Positions 23,761 to 35,506 of a stretch of 64,000 nt of DNA are shown piece after piece. This stretch comes from Eshraghiella crossota (lineage in GTDB: Bacteria; Bacillota; Clostridia; Lachnospirales; Lachnospiraceae). The stretch covers positions 310,001 to 374,000 of the forward strand of contig NZ_CP102270.1 in assembly GCF_025148445.1 (NCBI RefSeq). The letters run 5' to 3'. Position 1 is the stretch's first letter. Each line of letters opens with the position of its first letter. A model generated the notes under the pieces. It did not search any database. It saw only the letters and a program-made list of their open reading frames with translations, and was not told the origin of the DNA. A program made the position numbers and the translations under genes.

Positions 23761-25722
23761 TTGAAGATAAAAAAAGTGGATGACAAGCCTATGGTCATTC
23801 ACACTAAGAAAAAAGCTAAGATTCATATGCATGAACCGAAGAAGGCTAAAATTAAGGGCAGTAACATTTACACCGTACAGCGTGGTCCGAAAATTGCCAG
23901 TGCAAAGATAAATGATACAGGTAAAAAGAAGTCTTATCGTAAGAGTACCATTCATCAGGCAGAGAAGAAAGAAAAGGAACCTTCAAAATTTAAGAGAAAT
24001 ATACGGGAGTCCAATACTTCTATCAAGACGAAGAATACCAATCTTCATATAGCAGGAAGAACGGGAGCACTTGCGGCTGGAGCAGTTACAGAGCAGGTGG
24101 AAGGCGGGCAGGAAGTGTCACAGGCAGCTTATCTTGCATATGAAGTAAGCCGTCCGGTTACGGGAACTGCTTCAAGGGGAGCGTCACTTTTCAGAAGGAA
24201 AGCGGCAGCCGAAGCAAAGAGGCGTATCAAGAAGGTAGAAACAGGAAAGAAACTGGCAAAAAAGATGGGAAAGAAAGCTGCCAGTGATACGGCAAAAAAG
24301 GTTGCCGGTGACACGACAAAGACAGCAGCGAAAGAAACTGCTAAGAACACTGCGAAAGAAACTGCTAAGAACACTGCAAAAGAAACTGCCAAAACTACGG
24401 CAAAAGCGGCAACCACAGCGGCAGGTACAGCGGTTGCACCGGGAGCAGGTATAGCAGTCGGCATGGCGGCAGGCTATGCCACAGGTGTATCTATTGAGGC
24501 GAAGGATGTGAAAGCAGCGAACCGTAGCAGAAAGATTAAATTTTTTCTGGATAAGATGAAAGAACAGGAAAATCAGACGGACAGTGTTGTAAAACTGGTA
24601 AAAGATCTGATTGTAAAAAAGGCAGTTCTCTGGATAAAGGCGGCAGCTCCGATTATCGGACTTGTACTTTTGCTGTTGGTTCTTTTAGTGGTAATCGTTG
24701 CAGTTCCGGTTATTGCTGTGATAGCGATTCTTTATAATTCACCATTTGCCTTATTTTTACCGCCGCTGGAGTCAGGAGATACAGTGCAGACAGTTACAAG
24801 TGCTTATGTGTCTGAATTTAACCGTGATGTGAATACCAAAGTGAATGAACATACCGGATATGACTTTGGCGAACTGGTGTATGTAGATTATGAGGGAATG
24901 GATGAAAATCCAAGTAACTACTACGACATTATGGCGGTCTACATGGTCAAGTATGGTGTAGGCGATACTGCAACAATTATGAATGATATATCAAAGGGGT
25001 GGTTGCAGACTGTAGTAAATGATATGTGTTCTTATACTACAAGTAGTGGAACAAAAGATGTGGAGGAAACAGACGCAGATGGCAATGTAACAACTGTTAC
25101 GAAGTCGGTACTGTATGTAAATGTTACGCTCAAATCATACAGAGATATGATTTCTGTTTATGGATTTAATTCTGATCAGGTAGAAATGCTTGAGCAGATC
25201 ATGAGTCCGGAGTTTATGGGACAGCTTGGATATGCCGGAAGTGGAAGCGGTGGAGGCGGTGGAAGCCCCGGAGTAAGTTCCATGACAGAGGATGAAATAA
25301 ATGCAATCCTCAGTGGTATTACAGATAGCAGGCAGAAAGCAGTCTGCTCTTATGCCCTTCACAGAGTGGGTTATCCTTACAGTCAGGAATTAAGAGATAG
25401 TGGCAATTATTATGATTGCAGTTCACTTGCGTATTATTCATGGAAGGATGCAGATGTGAATATCAGTTATGGAGGAGCAACTACAGCAGCGGCAGAAGCA
25501 CAGGGACTTGATGAAGCAGGAAAGACCGTATCTTATGATGAAATGCAGCCTGGTGATCTTATCTTTTACAGTTTCACAAACAACGGAAGATATAAGAATA
25601 TCAGCCATGTGGCAGTATATGTCGGCAATGGCAAGGTGGTAGAAGCCCTGAATGAAAGAGTTGGCGTAGTTTACCGTGATGTGGCAAGTGTTGGAAAGAT
25701 TGTAGTAATTGGCAGACCATAG
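23761..25722 (+). CDS. C40 (NlpC/P60) peptidoglycan hydrolase of the transfer apparatus
   Basis: The TTG start at 23761 follows AAGGTGGG; GTG 23752 is possible. The product is about 653 residues. It has a Lys-rich cytoplasmic part with tandem KETAKNTA units (near 185-210), one membrane helix (IIGLVLLLLVLLVVIVAVPV, about 298-320), an extracellular region, a Ser/Gly linker, and a C-terminal NlpC/P60 domain with catalytic Cys in YYDCSSLAYYSW and His in ISHVAVYVGNGK. It opens the donor cell wall for the channel, like VirB1-type or PrgK/CwlT hydrolases. Confidence 0.85.
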   Translation: MKIKKVDDKPMVIHTKKKAKIHMHEPKKAKIKGSNIYTVQRGPKIASAKINDTGKKKSYRKSTIHQAEKKEKEPSKFKRNIRESNTSIKTKNTNLHIAGRTGALAAGAVTEQVEGGQEVSQAAYLAYEVSRPVTGTASRGASLFRRKAAAEAKRRIKKVETGKKLAKKMGKKAASDTAKKVAGDTTKTAAKETAKNTAKETAKNTAKETAKTTAKAATTAAGTAVAPGAGIAVGMAAGYATGVSIEAKDVKAANRSRKIKFFLDKMKEQENQTDSVVKLVKDLIVKKAVLWIKAAAPIIGLVLLLLVLLVVIVAVPVIAVIAILYNSPFALFLPPLESGDTVQTVTSAYVSEFNRDVNTKVNEHTGYDFGELVYVDYEGMDENPSNYYDIMAVYMVKYGVGDTATIMNDISKGWLQTVVNDMCSYTTSSGTKDVEETDADGNVTTVTKSVLYVNVTLKSYRDMISVYGFNSDQVEMLEQIMSPEFMGQLGYAGSGSGGGGGSPGVSSMTEDEINAILSGITDSRQKAVCSYALHRVGYPYSQELRDSGNYYDCSSLAYYSWKDADVNISYGGATTAAAEAQGLDEAGKTVSYDEMQPGDLIFYSFTNNGRYKNISHVAVYVGNGKVVEALNERVGVVYRDVASVGKIVVIGRP

Positions 25723-25769
25723 AAAATTGGCAGAGAGGGCGAAAGTCCTCTCTGGGACAGGAGGTAAGA

Positions 25770-26660
25770 ATGGATTTAAAGGATATGATTCTTGTAATGG
25801 AGAATTATAAGGGAACAGAAAGAAATATGCTTATGACTTTGGAAGATTATAAGAAGTTCGTTGCCATTGATGATATGTCAGAGCTTGCAGATCAGATGCT
25901 GCTTCTTGGAAGAACGCTTGCGGAAGGTTTTACAGAGTATTACAGGGCAGCAAATGTTACAGTTTTTGCAAAATTCTGTAGAGATGATGTGGAACTGGGA
26001 CGCTTTTTGCAAGGATATTATAATGATTCAAAGAAATTTTACTTTGATAAGGCAACAAGTTCCCCAGAGTGTATTACAAAGATGGATGAGATTGGAATGA
26101 CGGATAGAGGCTGGATAGATGACTTTATCCTGCATTATGAAAAATGCGACAGGACATTTGAAAGAGGGCAGACATTTCATAATTTTAATGACCACGATTA
26201 TATGGTACTTGAAGCATTATCTCCACGCAATCTTGTGGTAATGGATATGAAAAGCGGCTCTCTCACGATTGCTCTTGGAGCAACAGAGTATAAGCGATAT
26301 CCGAAAGACGAGGAGCCAACTAAGGATAACACAGCGATTGGGGTATCGTGGGAGCACGGGATTTATCTTGGTTCCACACTTTCGCAGACCAACTTTAAGG
26401 CATATAAAAGAGAATACGGGACACCTGAAAAGATAAAAGATGTTTATGATTACAGGGCGAAACTCAAGCAGAAGTTTTATTTTTATCAGGATTTGTCAAA
26501 GGATGATGATATTCCAAAAAATATGCAGAATGATTTCCTGCACCAGATGTATAAGGAATTTGGAACGATAGAGGAGGAATATTTTTATGACAGGCTTGAA
26601 GATGGAAAGTATGATGAAGGTTTTAAGGAAAGACAGGTAAAAGAAAAAAAGAGCCGATGA
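25770..26660 (+). CDS. Hypothetical ICE protein, 296 residues
   Basis: The gene follows a CAGAGAGG/CCTCTCTG hairpin and an AGGAGG site. The protein is soluble and acidic, starting DLKDMILVMENYKGTERNMLMTLEDYKKFVA, with a central YMVLEALSPRNLVVMDMKSGSLTIALG segment and a very charged C-terminus. I recognise no domain. It lies in the same transcript as the C40 hydrolase and is followed after 29 bases by a PcfM-like small gene. Confidence 0.6.
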   Translation: MDLKDMILVMENYKGTERNMLMTLEDYKKFVAIDDMSELADQMLLLGRTLAEGFTEYYRAANVTVFAKFCRDDVELGRFLQGYYNDSKKFYFDKATSSPECITKMDEIGMTDRGWIDDFILHYEKCDRTFERGQTFHNFNDHDYMVLEALSPRNLVVMDMKSGSLTIALGATEYKRYPKDEEPTKDNTAIGVSWEHGIYLGSTLSQTNFKAYKREYGTPEKIKDVYDYRAKLKQKFYFYQDLSKDDDIPKNMQNDFLHQMYKEFGTIEEEYFYDRLEDGKYDEGFKERQVKEKKSR

Positions 26661-26689
26661 GGAAAAATGGAATTGGAGGCTGATATCGA

Positions 26690-26908
26690 ATGGAAAAAGA
26701 ATTTGATATTGAGATAAAAGAAGTTCTCTCAAGGGTAGAGACAGTAAAGGCAGAGTCACTTGACGATGCCATAAACAAGGCAATGGATATGTATTATTCA
26801 GAACAGATAGTCCTTGATGCGGAGGATATGAAGGGAGTTGATTTTTCGCCATACAGCGAAGAACAGCTCCCTTCTTCATTAAAGGAAAATGGAGGAAAGA
26901 CACGATGA
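26690..26908 (+). CDS. DpnD/PcfM-like small protein
   Basis: This 72-residue protein, EFDIEIKEVLSRVETVKAESLDDAINKAMDMYYSEQIVLDAEDMKGVDF, fits the short domain shared by DpnD and PcfM proteins of Firmicute conjugative plasmids. Its function is unknown. It overlaps the next gene by four bases (ATGA), typical of coupling. Confidence 0.65.
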   Translation: MEKEFDIEIKEVLSRVETVKAESLDDAINKAMDMYYSEQIVLDAEDMKGVDFSPYSEEQLPSSLKENGGKTR

Positions 26909-27273
26909 AAAATGAGCAGACAGCAGTTATTAAGGATATGGAATTTTTATTAAACGAACTTCATAAGGAATGGGAAAGACCGGGAGAGGTAAAATCGTCT
27001 GTCAGTATTCCATATGAGAAAGTTGAGGAAATCAGCAGAAAGCTGAATGTGATTGTCTATGAGACACAGCAGTCGGCTGACAGCGACGGACTTGCCTTTA
27101 AGCAGAGCATAGCCAAGTCAAAGCAGTGTTATGTGCTTCTCAGGATTATGCGAAAGATTGTAAAAGGAAAGGGCAAATGTGATAGACAGGCGGTTGATGC
27201 AGAATTTGTGATTGAGCTTGACGGGGAGGAGTCAAAGCTCTTTAAGGAAATGTTTGCAGAATTACTGAAGTAA
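26905..27273 (+). CDS. Hypothetical ICE protein, 122 residues
   Basis: The start overlaps the stop of the PcfM-like gene (ATGA). It is predicted helical (IKDMEFLLNELHKEWERPGE... QCYVLLRIMRKIVKGKGK) with no motif I recognise. It precedes the large helicase gene by 14 bases and belongs to the same operon. Confidence 0.55.
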   Translation: MKNEQTAVIKDMEFLLNELHKEWERPGEVKSSVSIPYEKVEEISRKLNVIVYETQQSADSDGLAFKQSIAKSKQCYVLLRIMRKIVKGKGKCDRQAVDAEFVIELDGEESKLFKEMFAELLK

Positions 27274-27287
27274 AAGGAGGGTGACAC

Positions 27288-30200
27288 ATGAGTGTTGATA
27301 TGAAGGTCAAAGCGATATATGATTCAGAAATCAGCAACATCACCCGTTCTGAAAAGAACTGGAAAGATGTATTAAAGGTTGCAGGTCAGTTATATCGCTA
27401 TGAATTTGATAATATCGTTATGGTAACAGCTCAGAGATCACCGGAGAAAAGTACCCTTATGGCAGATTATGACACTTGGAAGAAAGTGGGAAGATATGTA
27501 AAGCGTGGAGCAAAGGGCTGTGCTATCTTCCCCTCAAGGGCACTTAATCCCCGTATGAGATATATTTTCGATATCAGTGATACAGGCGGAAAGAATGTGA
27601 AGCTGACATGGGATCTGGAGGGGGAAAACCTGAAAAGTTATGCAGACTTTCTGGTATCGGAAGGACAGATGGAGCGGTATAAAAGCGATGACAGGGAATC
27701 ACTAAAAAATACGCTAAAACAGTTTACAGGAACAAATGTTTGGGATATAATAAAAGAGGAGTTCGGAGATAGAATGTCCGAACTTATGCAGCTATCAGGT
27801 AGTGTGATAAAGGAATTCAACGAAAAACGCAAGGGCTTACAGCAGGATAGCGATATGGAGCAGTTAGTATATTCCAGTGTTATGTATGCTGTAGGGACGA
27901 GATGTGGATTTGACTTATCTGTGCAAGAACAGGATTTCAGTCAGATTGTAAACATCAAAGATGAGGAGATAGTTTACCGTCTTGGTTCCCTTGTATGCGA
28001 TGTCTCCTGTAGTGTTCTTAGAGAATTTAGTAGGAATTTACAAACGATTGAGAGCGAAAGGAGAATATCATATGTTAGAAGCAATGACTTACAAGGAAGT
28101 GGACGGACTGCTGTATCCGGAGCTGACAATGCCGGACGAGACAGAGGATTTAACGAAGCTGGGCAGATACGGGAGAATGGCAATGAAGTATCTTCTGGAG
28201 AACGAACCGGCAAGGTACAAGACACTGATGAGATTCGGGAAGATGTACGAGAAGATGTCGGCAGTAGAGGAGGAAGCAAACCAGCTTTACGACCAGTTGG
28301 AGGAACAGTATCTAATGAAGCACAAGCCACAGAATCCATCATCGACAATGGAGATGTGGAAGATAAGAGAGCAGGCGAAGATGCAGGCAGAGGAAGTAGT
28401 GCTCCACCAGATCGTGATGAAGTTTCATTAGAAATACAGGAAGAATTAAATAGAGAGCTTGATGAGATTAACTCATTGGGTGTCAGTAAGGAAGCCGAAT
28501 ATACACAGGCTTCCTTTTTTTTCGACCAAAACGGGCAGGCTAGTTTTGGTGTGAAGCAGTCAGAGAAAACCAGACACAATGAATTTATGCGTCAGTATGA
28601 GGAGGACAGAAAGACTGCCCTTGCAGGAAAATATAACTATCTCAATCCGAAAAAGGCAGAAAGTGTACCAAGTGAGTATGTAAAACAAATACTTATGAGA
28701 GGGACTGGCTTTGTCGGTGGAAAAGGCAGAGTGTGTGAAATTTACCGCACAGAGATAGATGCTGGAACCAGAGCAAAGCGTATCAAGGCAGAATATGGTC
28801 AGGGTGGTGCAAGCTGGCCGCTTGACGGTCTGGGCTTGCACGGGTATGACACATTTCACGGTTCGGGACTTCGTATCCAATGGAAAGATCAAGATGGAGA
28901 AGTAGAAGGATATGTTTCGTGGAAGAATGTCGAAAAGGAAATCGGTGTACTTATCCTTACCGGAGAATACCAGTCGGAGACACCTCGTATTGATGAGCTT
29001 GCAATGGACGGACTTCGTGAAGATGATGAAGTCATTGACGCAGAGTACCGTGAAGTTGATACGCAGGAGGAAAAATCAGAAATTGATGATTATGCTATTC
29101 CTGATGAGCCTGACAGTTATGCTGTAAACAGAAAGGCGGCTGAGTTACGGTATATCAAGCCGATTGATTATGCTGACCGTGTAGCTGCAATGGATGAAGA
29201 TTTAAGAGATGCCATTGAGATACTTGTGTCAGAATGTAGCTGTTACACACCATTCCGTGCTTTCCTTATGGATGTGGTGCAATCGGATTTTGCATTTATG
29301 CCGAATAAGCTGGAACTGATCTGTGAGATAGCGATGGGAAATGTTCAGGGTGAGAGAAAGGCATATTGCAATAATCAGTATGGACTCACAGAATACACTT
29401 TAAGCAGTGCAGATGTGAAAGTAAGCTACAAAAACAGAAATGGAGAGAGGGCAGGGGATACCGTATCGTGGCGTGAGGTATATGAAATCTTATCCTATAT
29501 GGTAAAACAGCCATTTTACTGTGGAGAGGACCAGAAGGCAATCTATCAGACCATAAAAAATAAGATTGACAGGGAAAAGATGAATCCTGTTTACCGCAAG
29601 TTCTTTGATATTGAGGACAGTGTGAGAGAAAGCCGTCTTAAAACCAGAGAACGGGCGATTGCATATGGCTTGAATACCAAGATTGACACGGATGGTCGTA
29701 TAATTTCTGATGAGGATAAGAATGTATCGGCAGATATTTCGCAGAATGATACCGAACCACAGGAGGCTGCCCCTGAAACACCTGCACAGGAAGTATTACC
29801 GCCAGCGGAAGGTCTGCGTGGAAAAGAAAAAACACAAGACCAGACAAAACTCAATTTCCATTATAACCTGTGGGAAACAGAAAAGGGCGGTGTAAAGACC
29901 AGATACCAGTGGAACATTGATGCAATCTGTACACTAAAGCAGATTGAAGCAGAAAACAGACTTGCAACACAGGAGGAGCAGACGGTTTTATCAAAGTTTG
30001 TCGGCTGGGGCGGGTTGTCACAGGCATTTGATGAGAATAATGCAGGGTGGACCAGAGAATATGCAGAACTGAAAGAACTTCTTTCCGATGAGGAATACAG
30101 TGCCGCAAGAGCAACCGTAAATAATGCCTTTTATACTTCACCTGAGATTGCAATGTGTATTAACTCAGCACTTGTGCAGTTTGGCTTTAAAGGCGGCAAT

Positions 30201-33200
30201 GTCTTGGAGCCTTCTATGGGTATCGGCAATTTCTTCGGAAGTATGCCAGCACCAATGCAGCAAAGTAAGCTGTATGGAGTGGAGCTGGACAGCATATCAG
30301 GAAGGATTGCAAAACAGCTTTACCAGAATGCCAATATCAGTATTACGGGATTTGAAAACACCACATATCCGGATAACTTTTTTGATGTTGTTATGGGAAA
30401 TGTGCCATTTGGAGATTATAAGATATTCGATCCAAAGTACAACAAGTATAACTTCCGTATTCACGATTATTTTCTGGCAAAAGCACTCGATCAGGCAAGA
30501 CCGGGCGGCATGGTTGCAGTGATTACCACAAAGGGAACACTGGATAAGAGCAATCCGACTATACGAAAGTATCTGGCTGAGAGGGCAGAACTTGTGGGAG
30601 CAATCCGACTTCCGAATACTGCATTTAAGGATAATGCAGGAACTGAGGTGACTGCGGACATTCTTTTTTTACAGAAAAGAGAGCGAAAAATTGATATAGA
30701 GCCTGACTGGGTACATCTTGGTGTCACAGGTGATGGCATAGCAGTCAATTCCTATTTTGCAGAGCACCCGGAGATGATGCTTGGTACAATGCAGTATGAC
30801 ACAAGGATGTTCGGACAGGACAGCAGATATACCGTCTGTGTGAATAATGATGAGAACTTCAATCTGTATGAAGCACTCAATAAGGCAATCTGTAACATCA
30901 GAGCACAGATGACAGATTTTGAGAGACTGGCAGATAATGAGGAACAGACAGAGGAAGTCATTCCCGCTGATCCGGATGTCAGAAATTATACTTACACATT
31001 CTTTGAAGGAAAACTTTATTACAGGGAAAATTCAGAGATGGTAAGGCAGAAAGTATCACCGACAGCAGAGGAGCGTATCAAGAGCCTTGATGAAATCAGA
31101 CAGATAACAAGAGAGCTGATTGATATCCAGATGGAGGGCTGTAGTGATGAGGAGCTTGCAGACAAACAGCAGCTTTTGAATGTAAAATATGATAAATTCG
31201 TTGGAAAGTATGGAGCAATCACTTCCAAAGCAAACCGTACAGCGTTCAGGGATGACAGCGATTATCCGCTTCTTTGCAGTCTTGAAGAAGTAAATGAGGA
31301 CGGGGAGGTGAAGAAGGCTGATATGTTTTATAAGCAGACGATTAAGGCAAAGTCCGTGGTGGACAGGGTAGAAACTGCGGTAGAGGCTCTTAATGTATCG
31401 GTCAATGAGTTTGGATATGTAAATATCCCTTATATGCTCTCCATTTATGAAGCAGACAGGGATACTCTCATAAAGGAACTTGATGGAATTATATTTCTTA
31501 ATCCTGACCGTTACAATGAAAATAACCCGGACGCAGGCTGGGAGACAGCAGACGAATATCTGTCGGGAAATGTAAGGGATAAGCTGCGTGTTGCAAAGGC
31601 AATGGCGGCGGATACCGATAATCCGCAGGCAGAAAGATTTGCCGCCAATGCCGCAGCCCTAGAGGAAGTTCAGCCGGAATGGATTGAAGCCTCGGATATT
31701 GATGTAAAGATTGGTACAACTTGGATTGAGCCGCTTGATTATGAGCAGTTTATCTATGAGCTGCTTAATACACCAAAGAGGGCAAGGGCAATCAGAACAG
31801 AGTATTATAATTCCGGTATTCAGGTACACTTGAATAAAATGAGTATGGAATGGTTCATTGAAAATAAAAGTATGGATAAACATTCCGTGGCTGCAACGAA
31901 AACTTATGGTACAAGCAGAATGGACGCTTATTCTATTTTTGAGGATACCCTGAACTTAAAAACAGTCACTGTCAGGGACAGGATTGATGACGGTGATGGC
32001 AAGTACCATTATGAAGTCAATAAGAATGAGACAATGCTTGCAAGGGAAAAGCAGAATATGATCAAGGAGAAGTTCAAGGAATGGCTGTTTGCAGAACCGG
32101 AACGCCGACAGAAGTATGTGGAATATTATAATGAAACCTTCAATAATATCCGCCTGCGTGAGTATGACGGAAGCCATTTGCAATTTCCAGGAATGAACCC
32201 TGAGATTGAATTAAAACCGCACCAGAAAAATGCGGTGGCACGAATCCTTATGGGAGGAAATACCCTGCTTGCCCACTGCGTCGGAGCCGGAAAGTCGTTT
32301 GAAATGATGGCTGCGTGTATGGAACAGAAAAGACTCGGACTTTCCAATAAGACAATTATGGTAGTGCCAAAGCCGCTTATCGGGCAGACGGCAAGTGAAT
32401 TTTTAAGGCTTTACCCGTCAGCAAACATCTTGGTTGCAACGGAGCGTGATTTTGAAAAGAGCCGAAGAAAGCAGTTTGTGTCAAGGATTGCGACAGGCGA
32501 TTATGACTGCATCATTATGTCGCACTCGCAATTTGAAAAAATTCCAATTTCGGCAGAGAGAAAGGAGCGAATGCTTAATGAACAGATAAATGAGATCACC
32601 TATGCGATTGATGATATGAAGGAGCGGAACGGGGAACGCTGGACCGTAAAGCAGATGGAAAGCCAGAAGAAAAAGCTGGAGGAACAGCTTAAATCCCTGA
32701 CCGATGAGAGCAGGAAAGATGACCTCATTACCTTTGAGGAGCTGGGTGTTGACTCTATTATGGTAGACGAAGCACACAATTTTAAGAACCTCGCCACATT
32801 TTCAAAGATGAATAATGTGTCGGGAATCAGCAGTAGTGGGGCTAAAAAGTCAACGGATATGCAGCTTAAATGCCAGTATTTATCAGAGATAAATGATGGC
32901 AGGGGAATTGTATTTGCAACAGGTACACCGATAAGCAACACAATGTGTGAGATGTATGTTATGCAGCTTTATTTGCAGAAATCGGCACTTGAGGAGATGG
33001 GAATTCATCATTTCGACTCGTGGGCGGCTAACTTTGGAGAAGTAACAACGGCACTGGAGCTTACGGTTGAGGGCAGTGGTTTCCGTTTCAAGAGCAGGTT
33101 CAATAAGTTTACCAATCTGCCGGAGCTTATGAACATCTTCCGTGAGGTTGCCGATGTGCAGACAGCGGATATGCTTGACCTTGATGTGCCAGCTCTGCGT

Positions 33201-34733
33201 GGCGGCAAGCCTATCATCGTGGAGTCGGAGCCGGACTGGTATGTGAAGCAGGTAATGGAAGAATTTGTTGTAAGGGCAGAAAGGATAAGGGGCGGGGGTG
33301 TTGATCCAAGTGTTGACAACTTCTTAAAGATTACGCACGAAGCAAGACTTCTTGGAACAGACGCAAGACTGATTGATAAGGACGCACCGAACAACCCGGA
33401 CGGAAAGCTCAATAAGGTAGCGGAAAATGTCTGGAAAGAATATGTAAAAGGAAATGCTGATGGTCATATAGGCTGTCAGCTTATTTTTTCGGATATTGGA
33501 ACACCGGGACCGGACAAGGACTTTACGATTTATGATTATCTGAAGGAGTCACTTATCCAATATGGTATCCCTGCGGAGGAGATAGCATTTATTCACGATG
33601 CAAAAACAGACGCACAGAGGGATGCACTCTTTAAGGAAATGAGGACAGGTAAGAAAAAAGTCCTTATCGGTTCGACAGATAAGTGCGGAACCGGAGTTAA
33701 TGTACAGACACACCTTGTTGCAATGCACCATGTCGATTGCCCGTGGAAGCCTTCTTCCATTGAACAGAGGGAAGGCAGAGGTATCCGACAGGGAAATAAA
33801 AACGATGAGGTGGCAATCTACCGATATGTTACAAAACAAACCTTTGATGCATACAACTGGTCACTTGTGGAAAACAAGCAGCGTTTCATCAGTCAGGTTA
33901 TGACAAGCAAGGCAGTGAGCCGAAGCTGTGAGGACATTGATGAGGCAACACTTTCTTATGCGGAGATTAAGGCGGTTGCGACAGGCAACCCTTTAATCAG
34001 GGAAAAGATGGAGGTTGACAATGATGTCCAGAGATTAAAGCTCTTAAAAGCGTCGTATGATAATCAGAGATACGGATTGCAGGATAATTTTATGATCAAA
34101 TATCCAAAACTCATCAAAACTGCGACAGAAAAACTTGCCAATGTAAGGGAGGATATAAAGGCAAGGGATAAGGAATTGATTGATAACCCGGACTTTGCCA
34201 TTACCATAGGCAATGCAACTTATACAGAGCGAGTGGATGGTGGAACCGTAATGCTTGAAGCAATCAGCAAATGTAAGACAGGCGAAACCACTCCAGTCGG
34301 TAAGTTCCACGGCTTTGAGCTTTTGGTGGAAAAGAATTTCCTCAGTATCAACTATATGGTGCTTCGTGGAAAGACGGAATACAAGGCAGAACTTTCCACA
34401 AGTCCGGTGGGAAGTATGGTAAAGCTGGAGAACCTGTTCAACGGACTTCATGAAAATGTTGATTTTCTGGAAAAGAAGATTGAACAGTACCAGAATGACC
34501 TTGAGGCTTCAAAGGCGGAGTATGATAAGCCGTTTGCATATAGTGCAGAACTGGAAGAAAAACTTGCAAGGCAGTATGAATTAAATGCCCAGCTTGACCT
34601 TGAGAACGCAAAGGCTATGGATGCAGATCTTGGCGGACCGGACGAAGAAAAGTCTGAGGACAGAATAGAAAATGCGGGTATTGTTGCAGAGGATAAGGGA
34701 ATCTATATGCCAGACAGAAACAGGAAAAGATAG
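27288..34733 (+). CDS. Giant ArdC/N6-methylase/SNF2-type helicase protein (LtrC-like)
   Basis: This 2481-residue multidomain protein has an ArdC/LtrC-type ssDNA-binding N-terminus (about 15-110: [31 protein letters not shown]). Residues ~262-381 are a hydrophilic low-complexity linker coinciding with nested tnpV. A central N6-adenine methyltransferase-like domain follows ([13 protein letters not shown] near 972; NVPF in place of NPPF/Y near 1038). A superfamily 2 helicase comes last (Walker [12 protein letters not shown] near 1665, VDEAHN near 1826, [10 protein letters not shown] near 2160). Such proteins probably process or protect the transferred strand and counter restriction. The altered motif IV may weaken methylation. 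Confidence 0.85.
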   Translation: MSVDMKVKAIYDSEISNITRSEKNWKDVLKVAGQLYRYEFDNIVMVTAQRSPEKSTLMADYDTWKKVGRYVKRGAKGCAIFPSRALNPRMRYIFDISDTGGKNVKLTWDLEGENLKSYADFLVSEGQMERYKSDDRESLKNTLKQFTGTNVWDIIKEEFGDRMSELMQLSGSVIKEFNEKRKGLQQDSDMEQLVYSSVMYAVGTRCGFDLSVQEQDFSQIVNIKDEEIVYRLGSLVCDVSCSVLREFSRNLQTIESERRISYVRSNDLQGSGRTAVSGADNAGRDRGFNEAGQIRENGNEVSSGERTGKVQDTDEIREDVREDVGSRGGSKPALRPVGGTVSNEAQATESIIDNGDVEDKRAGEDAGRGSSAPPDRDEVSLEIQEELNRELDEINSLGVSKEAEYTQASFFFDQNGQASFGVKQSEKTRHNEFMRQYEEDRKTALAGKYNYLNPKKAESVPSEYVKQILMRGTGFVGGKGRVCEIYRTEIDAGTRAKRIKAEYGQGGASWPLDGLGLHGYDTFHGSGLRIQWKDQDGEVEGYVSWKNVEKEIGVLILTGEYQSETPRIDELAMDGLREDDEVIDAEYREVDTQEEKSEIDDYAIPDEPDSYAVNRKAAELRYIKPIDYADRVAAMDEDLRDAIEILVSECSCYTPFRAFLMDVVQSDFAFMPNKLELICEIAMGNVQGERKAYCNNQYGLTEYTLSSADVKVSYKNRNGERAGDTVSWREVYEILSYMVKQPFYCGEDQKAIYQTIKNKIDREKMNPVYRKFFDIEDSVRESRLKTRERAIAYGLNTKIDTDGRIISDEDKNVSADISQNDTEPQEAAPETPAQEVLPPAEGLRGKEKTQDQTKLNFHYNLWETEKGGVKTRYQWNIDAICTLKQIEAENRLATQEEQTVLSKFVGWGGLSQAFDENNAGWTREYAELKELLSDEEYSAARATVNNAFYTSPEIAMCINSALVQFGFKGGNVLEPSMGIGNFFGSMPAPMQQSKLYGVELDSISGRIAKQLYQNANISITGFENTTYPDNFFDVVMGNVPFGDYKIFDPKYNKYNFRIHDYFLAKALDQARPGGMVAVITTKGTLDKSNPTIRKYLAERAELVGAIRLPNTAFKDNAGTEVTADILFLQKRERKIDIEPDWVHLGVTGDGIAVNSYFAEHPEMMLGTMQYDTRMFGQDSRYTVCVNNDENFNLYEALNKAICNIRAQMTDFERLADNEEQTEEVIPADPDVRNYTYTFFEGKLYYRENSEMVRQKVSPTAEERIKSLDEIRQITRELIDIQMEGCSDEELADKQQLLNVKYDKFVGKYGAITSKANRTAFRDDSDYPLLCSLEEVNEDGEVKKADMFYKQTIKAKSVVDRVETAVEALNVSVNEFGYVNIPYMLSIYEADRDTLIKELDGIIFLNPDRYNENNPDAGWETADEYLSGNVRDKLRVAKAMAADTDNPQAERFAANAAALEEVQPEWIEASDIDVKIGTTWIEPLDYEQFIYELLNTPKRARAIRTEYYNSGIQVHLNKMSMEWFIENKSMDKHSVAATKTYGTSRMDAYSIFEDTLNLKTVTVRDRIDDGDGKYHYEVNKNETMLAREKQNMIKEKFKEWLFAEPERRQKYVEYYNETFNNIRLREYDGSHLQFPGMNPEIELKPHQKNAVARILMGGNTLLAHCVGAGKSFEMMAACMEQKRLGLSNKTIMVVPKPLIGQTASEFLRLYPSANILVATERDFEKSRRKQFVSRIATGDYDCIIMSHSQFEKIPISAERKERMLNEQINEITYAIDDMKERNGERWTVKQMESQKKKLEEQLKSLTDESRKDDLITFEELGVDSIMVDEAHNFKNLATFSKMNNVSGISSSGAKKSTDMQLKCQYLSEINDGRGIVFATGTPISNTMCEMYVMQLYLQKSALEEMGIHHFDSWAANFGEVTTALELTVEGSGFRFKSRFNKFTNLPELMNIFREVADVQTADMLDLDVPALRGGKPIIVESEPDWYVKQVMEEFVVRAERIRGGGVDPSVDNFLKITHEARLLGTDARLIDKDAPNNPDGKLNKVAENVWKEYVKGNADGHIGCQLIFSDIGTPGPDKDFTIYDYLKESLIQYGIPAEEIAFIHDAKTDAQRDALFKEMRTGKKKVLIGSTDKCGTGVNVQTHLVAMHHVDCPWKPSSIEQREGRGIRQGNKNDEVAIYRYVTKQTFDAYNWSLVENKQRFISQVMTSKAVSRSCEDIDEATLSYAEIKAVATGNPLIREKMEVDNDVQRLKLLKASYDNQRYGLQDNFMIKYPKLIKTATEKLANVREDIKARDKELIDNPDFAITIGNATYTERVDGGTVMLEAISKCKTGETTPVGKFHGFELLVEKNFLSINYMVLRGKTEYKAELSTSPVGSMVKLENLFNGLHENVDFLEKKIEQYQNDLEASKAEYDKPFAYSAELEEKLARQYELNAQLDLENAKAMDADLGGPDEEKSEDRIENAGIVAEDKGIYMPDRNRKR
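28072..28431 (+). CDS. tnpV: TnpV-like protein nested inside the helicase gene (+1 frame)
   Basis: A 119-residue ORF lies wholly inside the 2481-residue gene in the +1 frame. It has its own AAAGGAG (28057-28063) eight bases before the ATG. Its sequence follows TnpV proteins of Tn4451-type elements: [66 protein letters not shown]. TnpV is a small transposon-borne protein of uncertain role. The host protein reads this stretch as a Gly/Arg/Glu/Asp-rich linker, so tnpV is probably the constrained frame. Confidence 0.75.
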   Translation: MLEAMTYKEVDGLLYPELTMPDETEDLTKLGRYGRMAMKYLLENEPARYKTLMRFGKMYEKMSAVEEEANQLYDQLEEQYLMKHKPQNPSSTMEMWKIREQAKMQAEEVVLHQIVMKFH

Positions 34734-34745
34734 GAGTGAAACTCT

Positions 34746-35087
34746 ATGAGCATAAGGAAAGTGGTCGCAGGACTACTGATTACAGCAGGGATTGCCATTA
34801 TGGCAGTCTCTTTTTTCTGGTGTACAACCGGAGAGAGAAACACGAACCAGCTCATAAATGAATTTGAGCAGACATTGGAGGAGAAGCAGGATGAAAGGTC
34901 AGAGGTTGAGAAAGAGCAAACCACCGTTAGTAAAGAGGAGAAAGCCATTCTTAAAGAAGGCAGTATCATCGGCATTATTGAGATACCGGGAATAGATATC
35001 AGATACCCGGTAATGGAAGAAACCGGAAGTGAAATGCTGAATGCCGGGACAGGGAACAATGCGTTTTATTGTCAGGTGCAGATATAA
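34746..35087 (+). pseudogene. Sortase, truncated before the catalytic residues
   Basis: The 113 residues hold a signal-anchor (VVAGLLITAGIAIMAVSFFW), a charged stalk and the first sortase strands (IIGIIEIPGIDIRYPVMEET...LNAGTG). Then the frame ends at NNAFYCQVQI. The catalytic His, Cys and Arg, which lie in the following ~110 residues of class D/B-like sortases, are missing, and the next gene starts 11 bases later. A deletion has probably joined the 5' half to the downstream gene. Neighbouring ICEs usually carry an intact sortase here. Confidence 0.75.
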
Positions 35088-35098
35088 GGAGGCGGCAG

Positions 35099-35488
35099 AT
35101 GAATAAGAGATACCGACTGGGGGAGATAGAAGAAGCAGTATCGGAAATGGAGGAGCTGATCGACACTCAGGATGATATTGCAGAGATTGATGATGACTTT
35201 CAGATTGTCGTAAGCGGCTGGTCTGTGTATGTCGAAAGGCTGAATCTGACACTCAGACAGGGAGTTGCCTGTATCTGGGATACGGAGGCAGGATTATTTA
35301 TGCCTGATTTTGATGTGACTATCGTGTATGAGGGAAACATCGAAACACAGGAATGGCTCTACTATGAGCAGGACGGAATGGTTGTTACACTTGGCAACTG
35401 GTTAAATGGCAGATTGTCTTGTGAACAGATAGAACAGCTTTGGTGTGAGCTTATCATACCAGAAAACAATGATAATTCAGAAGTATAA
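35099..35488 (+). CDS. Hypothetical ICE protein, 129 residues
   Basis: ATG 35099 follows AAGGAGG. The acidic protein starts NKRYRLGEIEEAVSEMEELIDTQDDIAEIDDDFQIVVSGWSVYVERLN and continues with WDTEAGLFMPDFDVTIVYEG; it is soluble, with no recognised domain. Together with the SpoVG-like and coiled-coil genes it forms the right-hand part of the element's long operon. Confidence 0.6.
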   Translation: MNKRYRLGEIEEAVSEMEELIDTQDDIAEIDDDFQIVVSGWSVYVERLNLTLRQGVACIWDTEAGLFMPDFDVTIVYEGNIETQEWLYYEQDGMVVTLGNWLNGRLSCEQIEQLWCELIIPENNDNSEV

Positions 35489-35506
35489 GAAAGAGAGGAA
35501 CAGCGT

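Noticed and set aside
24129-24464. Minus-strand Ala/Val/Phe-rich 111-residue ORF
   Set aside because: Shadow of the KETAKNTA repeats in the C40 hydrolase gene.
27974-28579. 201-residue minus-strand ORF opposite the helicase/tnpV region
   Set aside because: Ser/Leu/Pro-rich shadow without RBS or family resemblance; its openness follows from the codon use of the two plus-strand frames.
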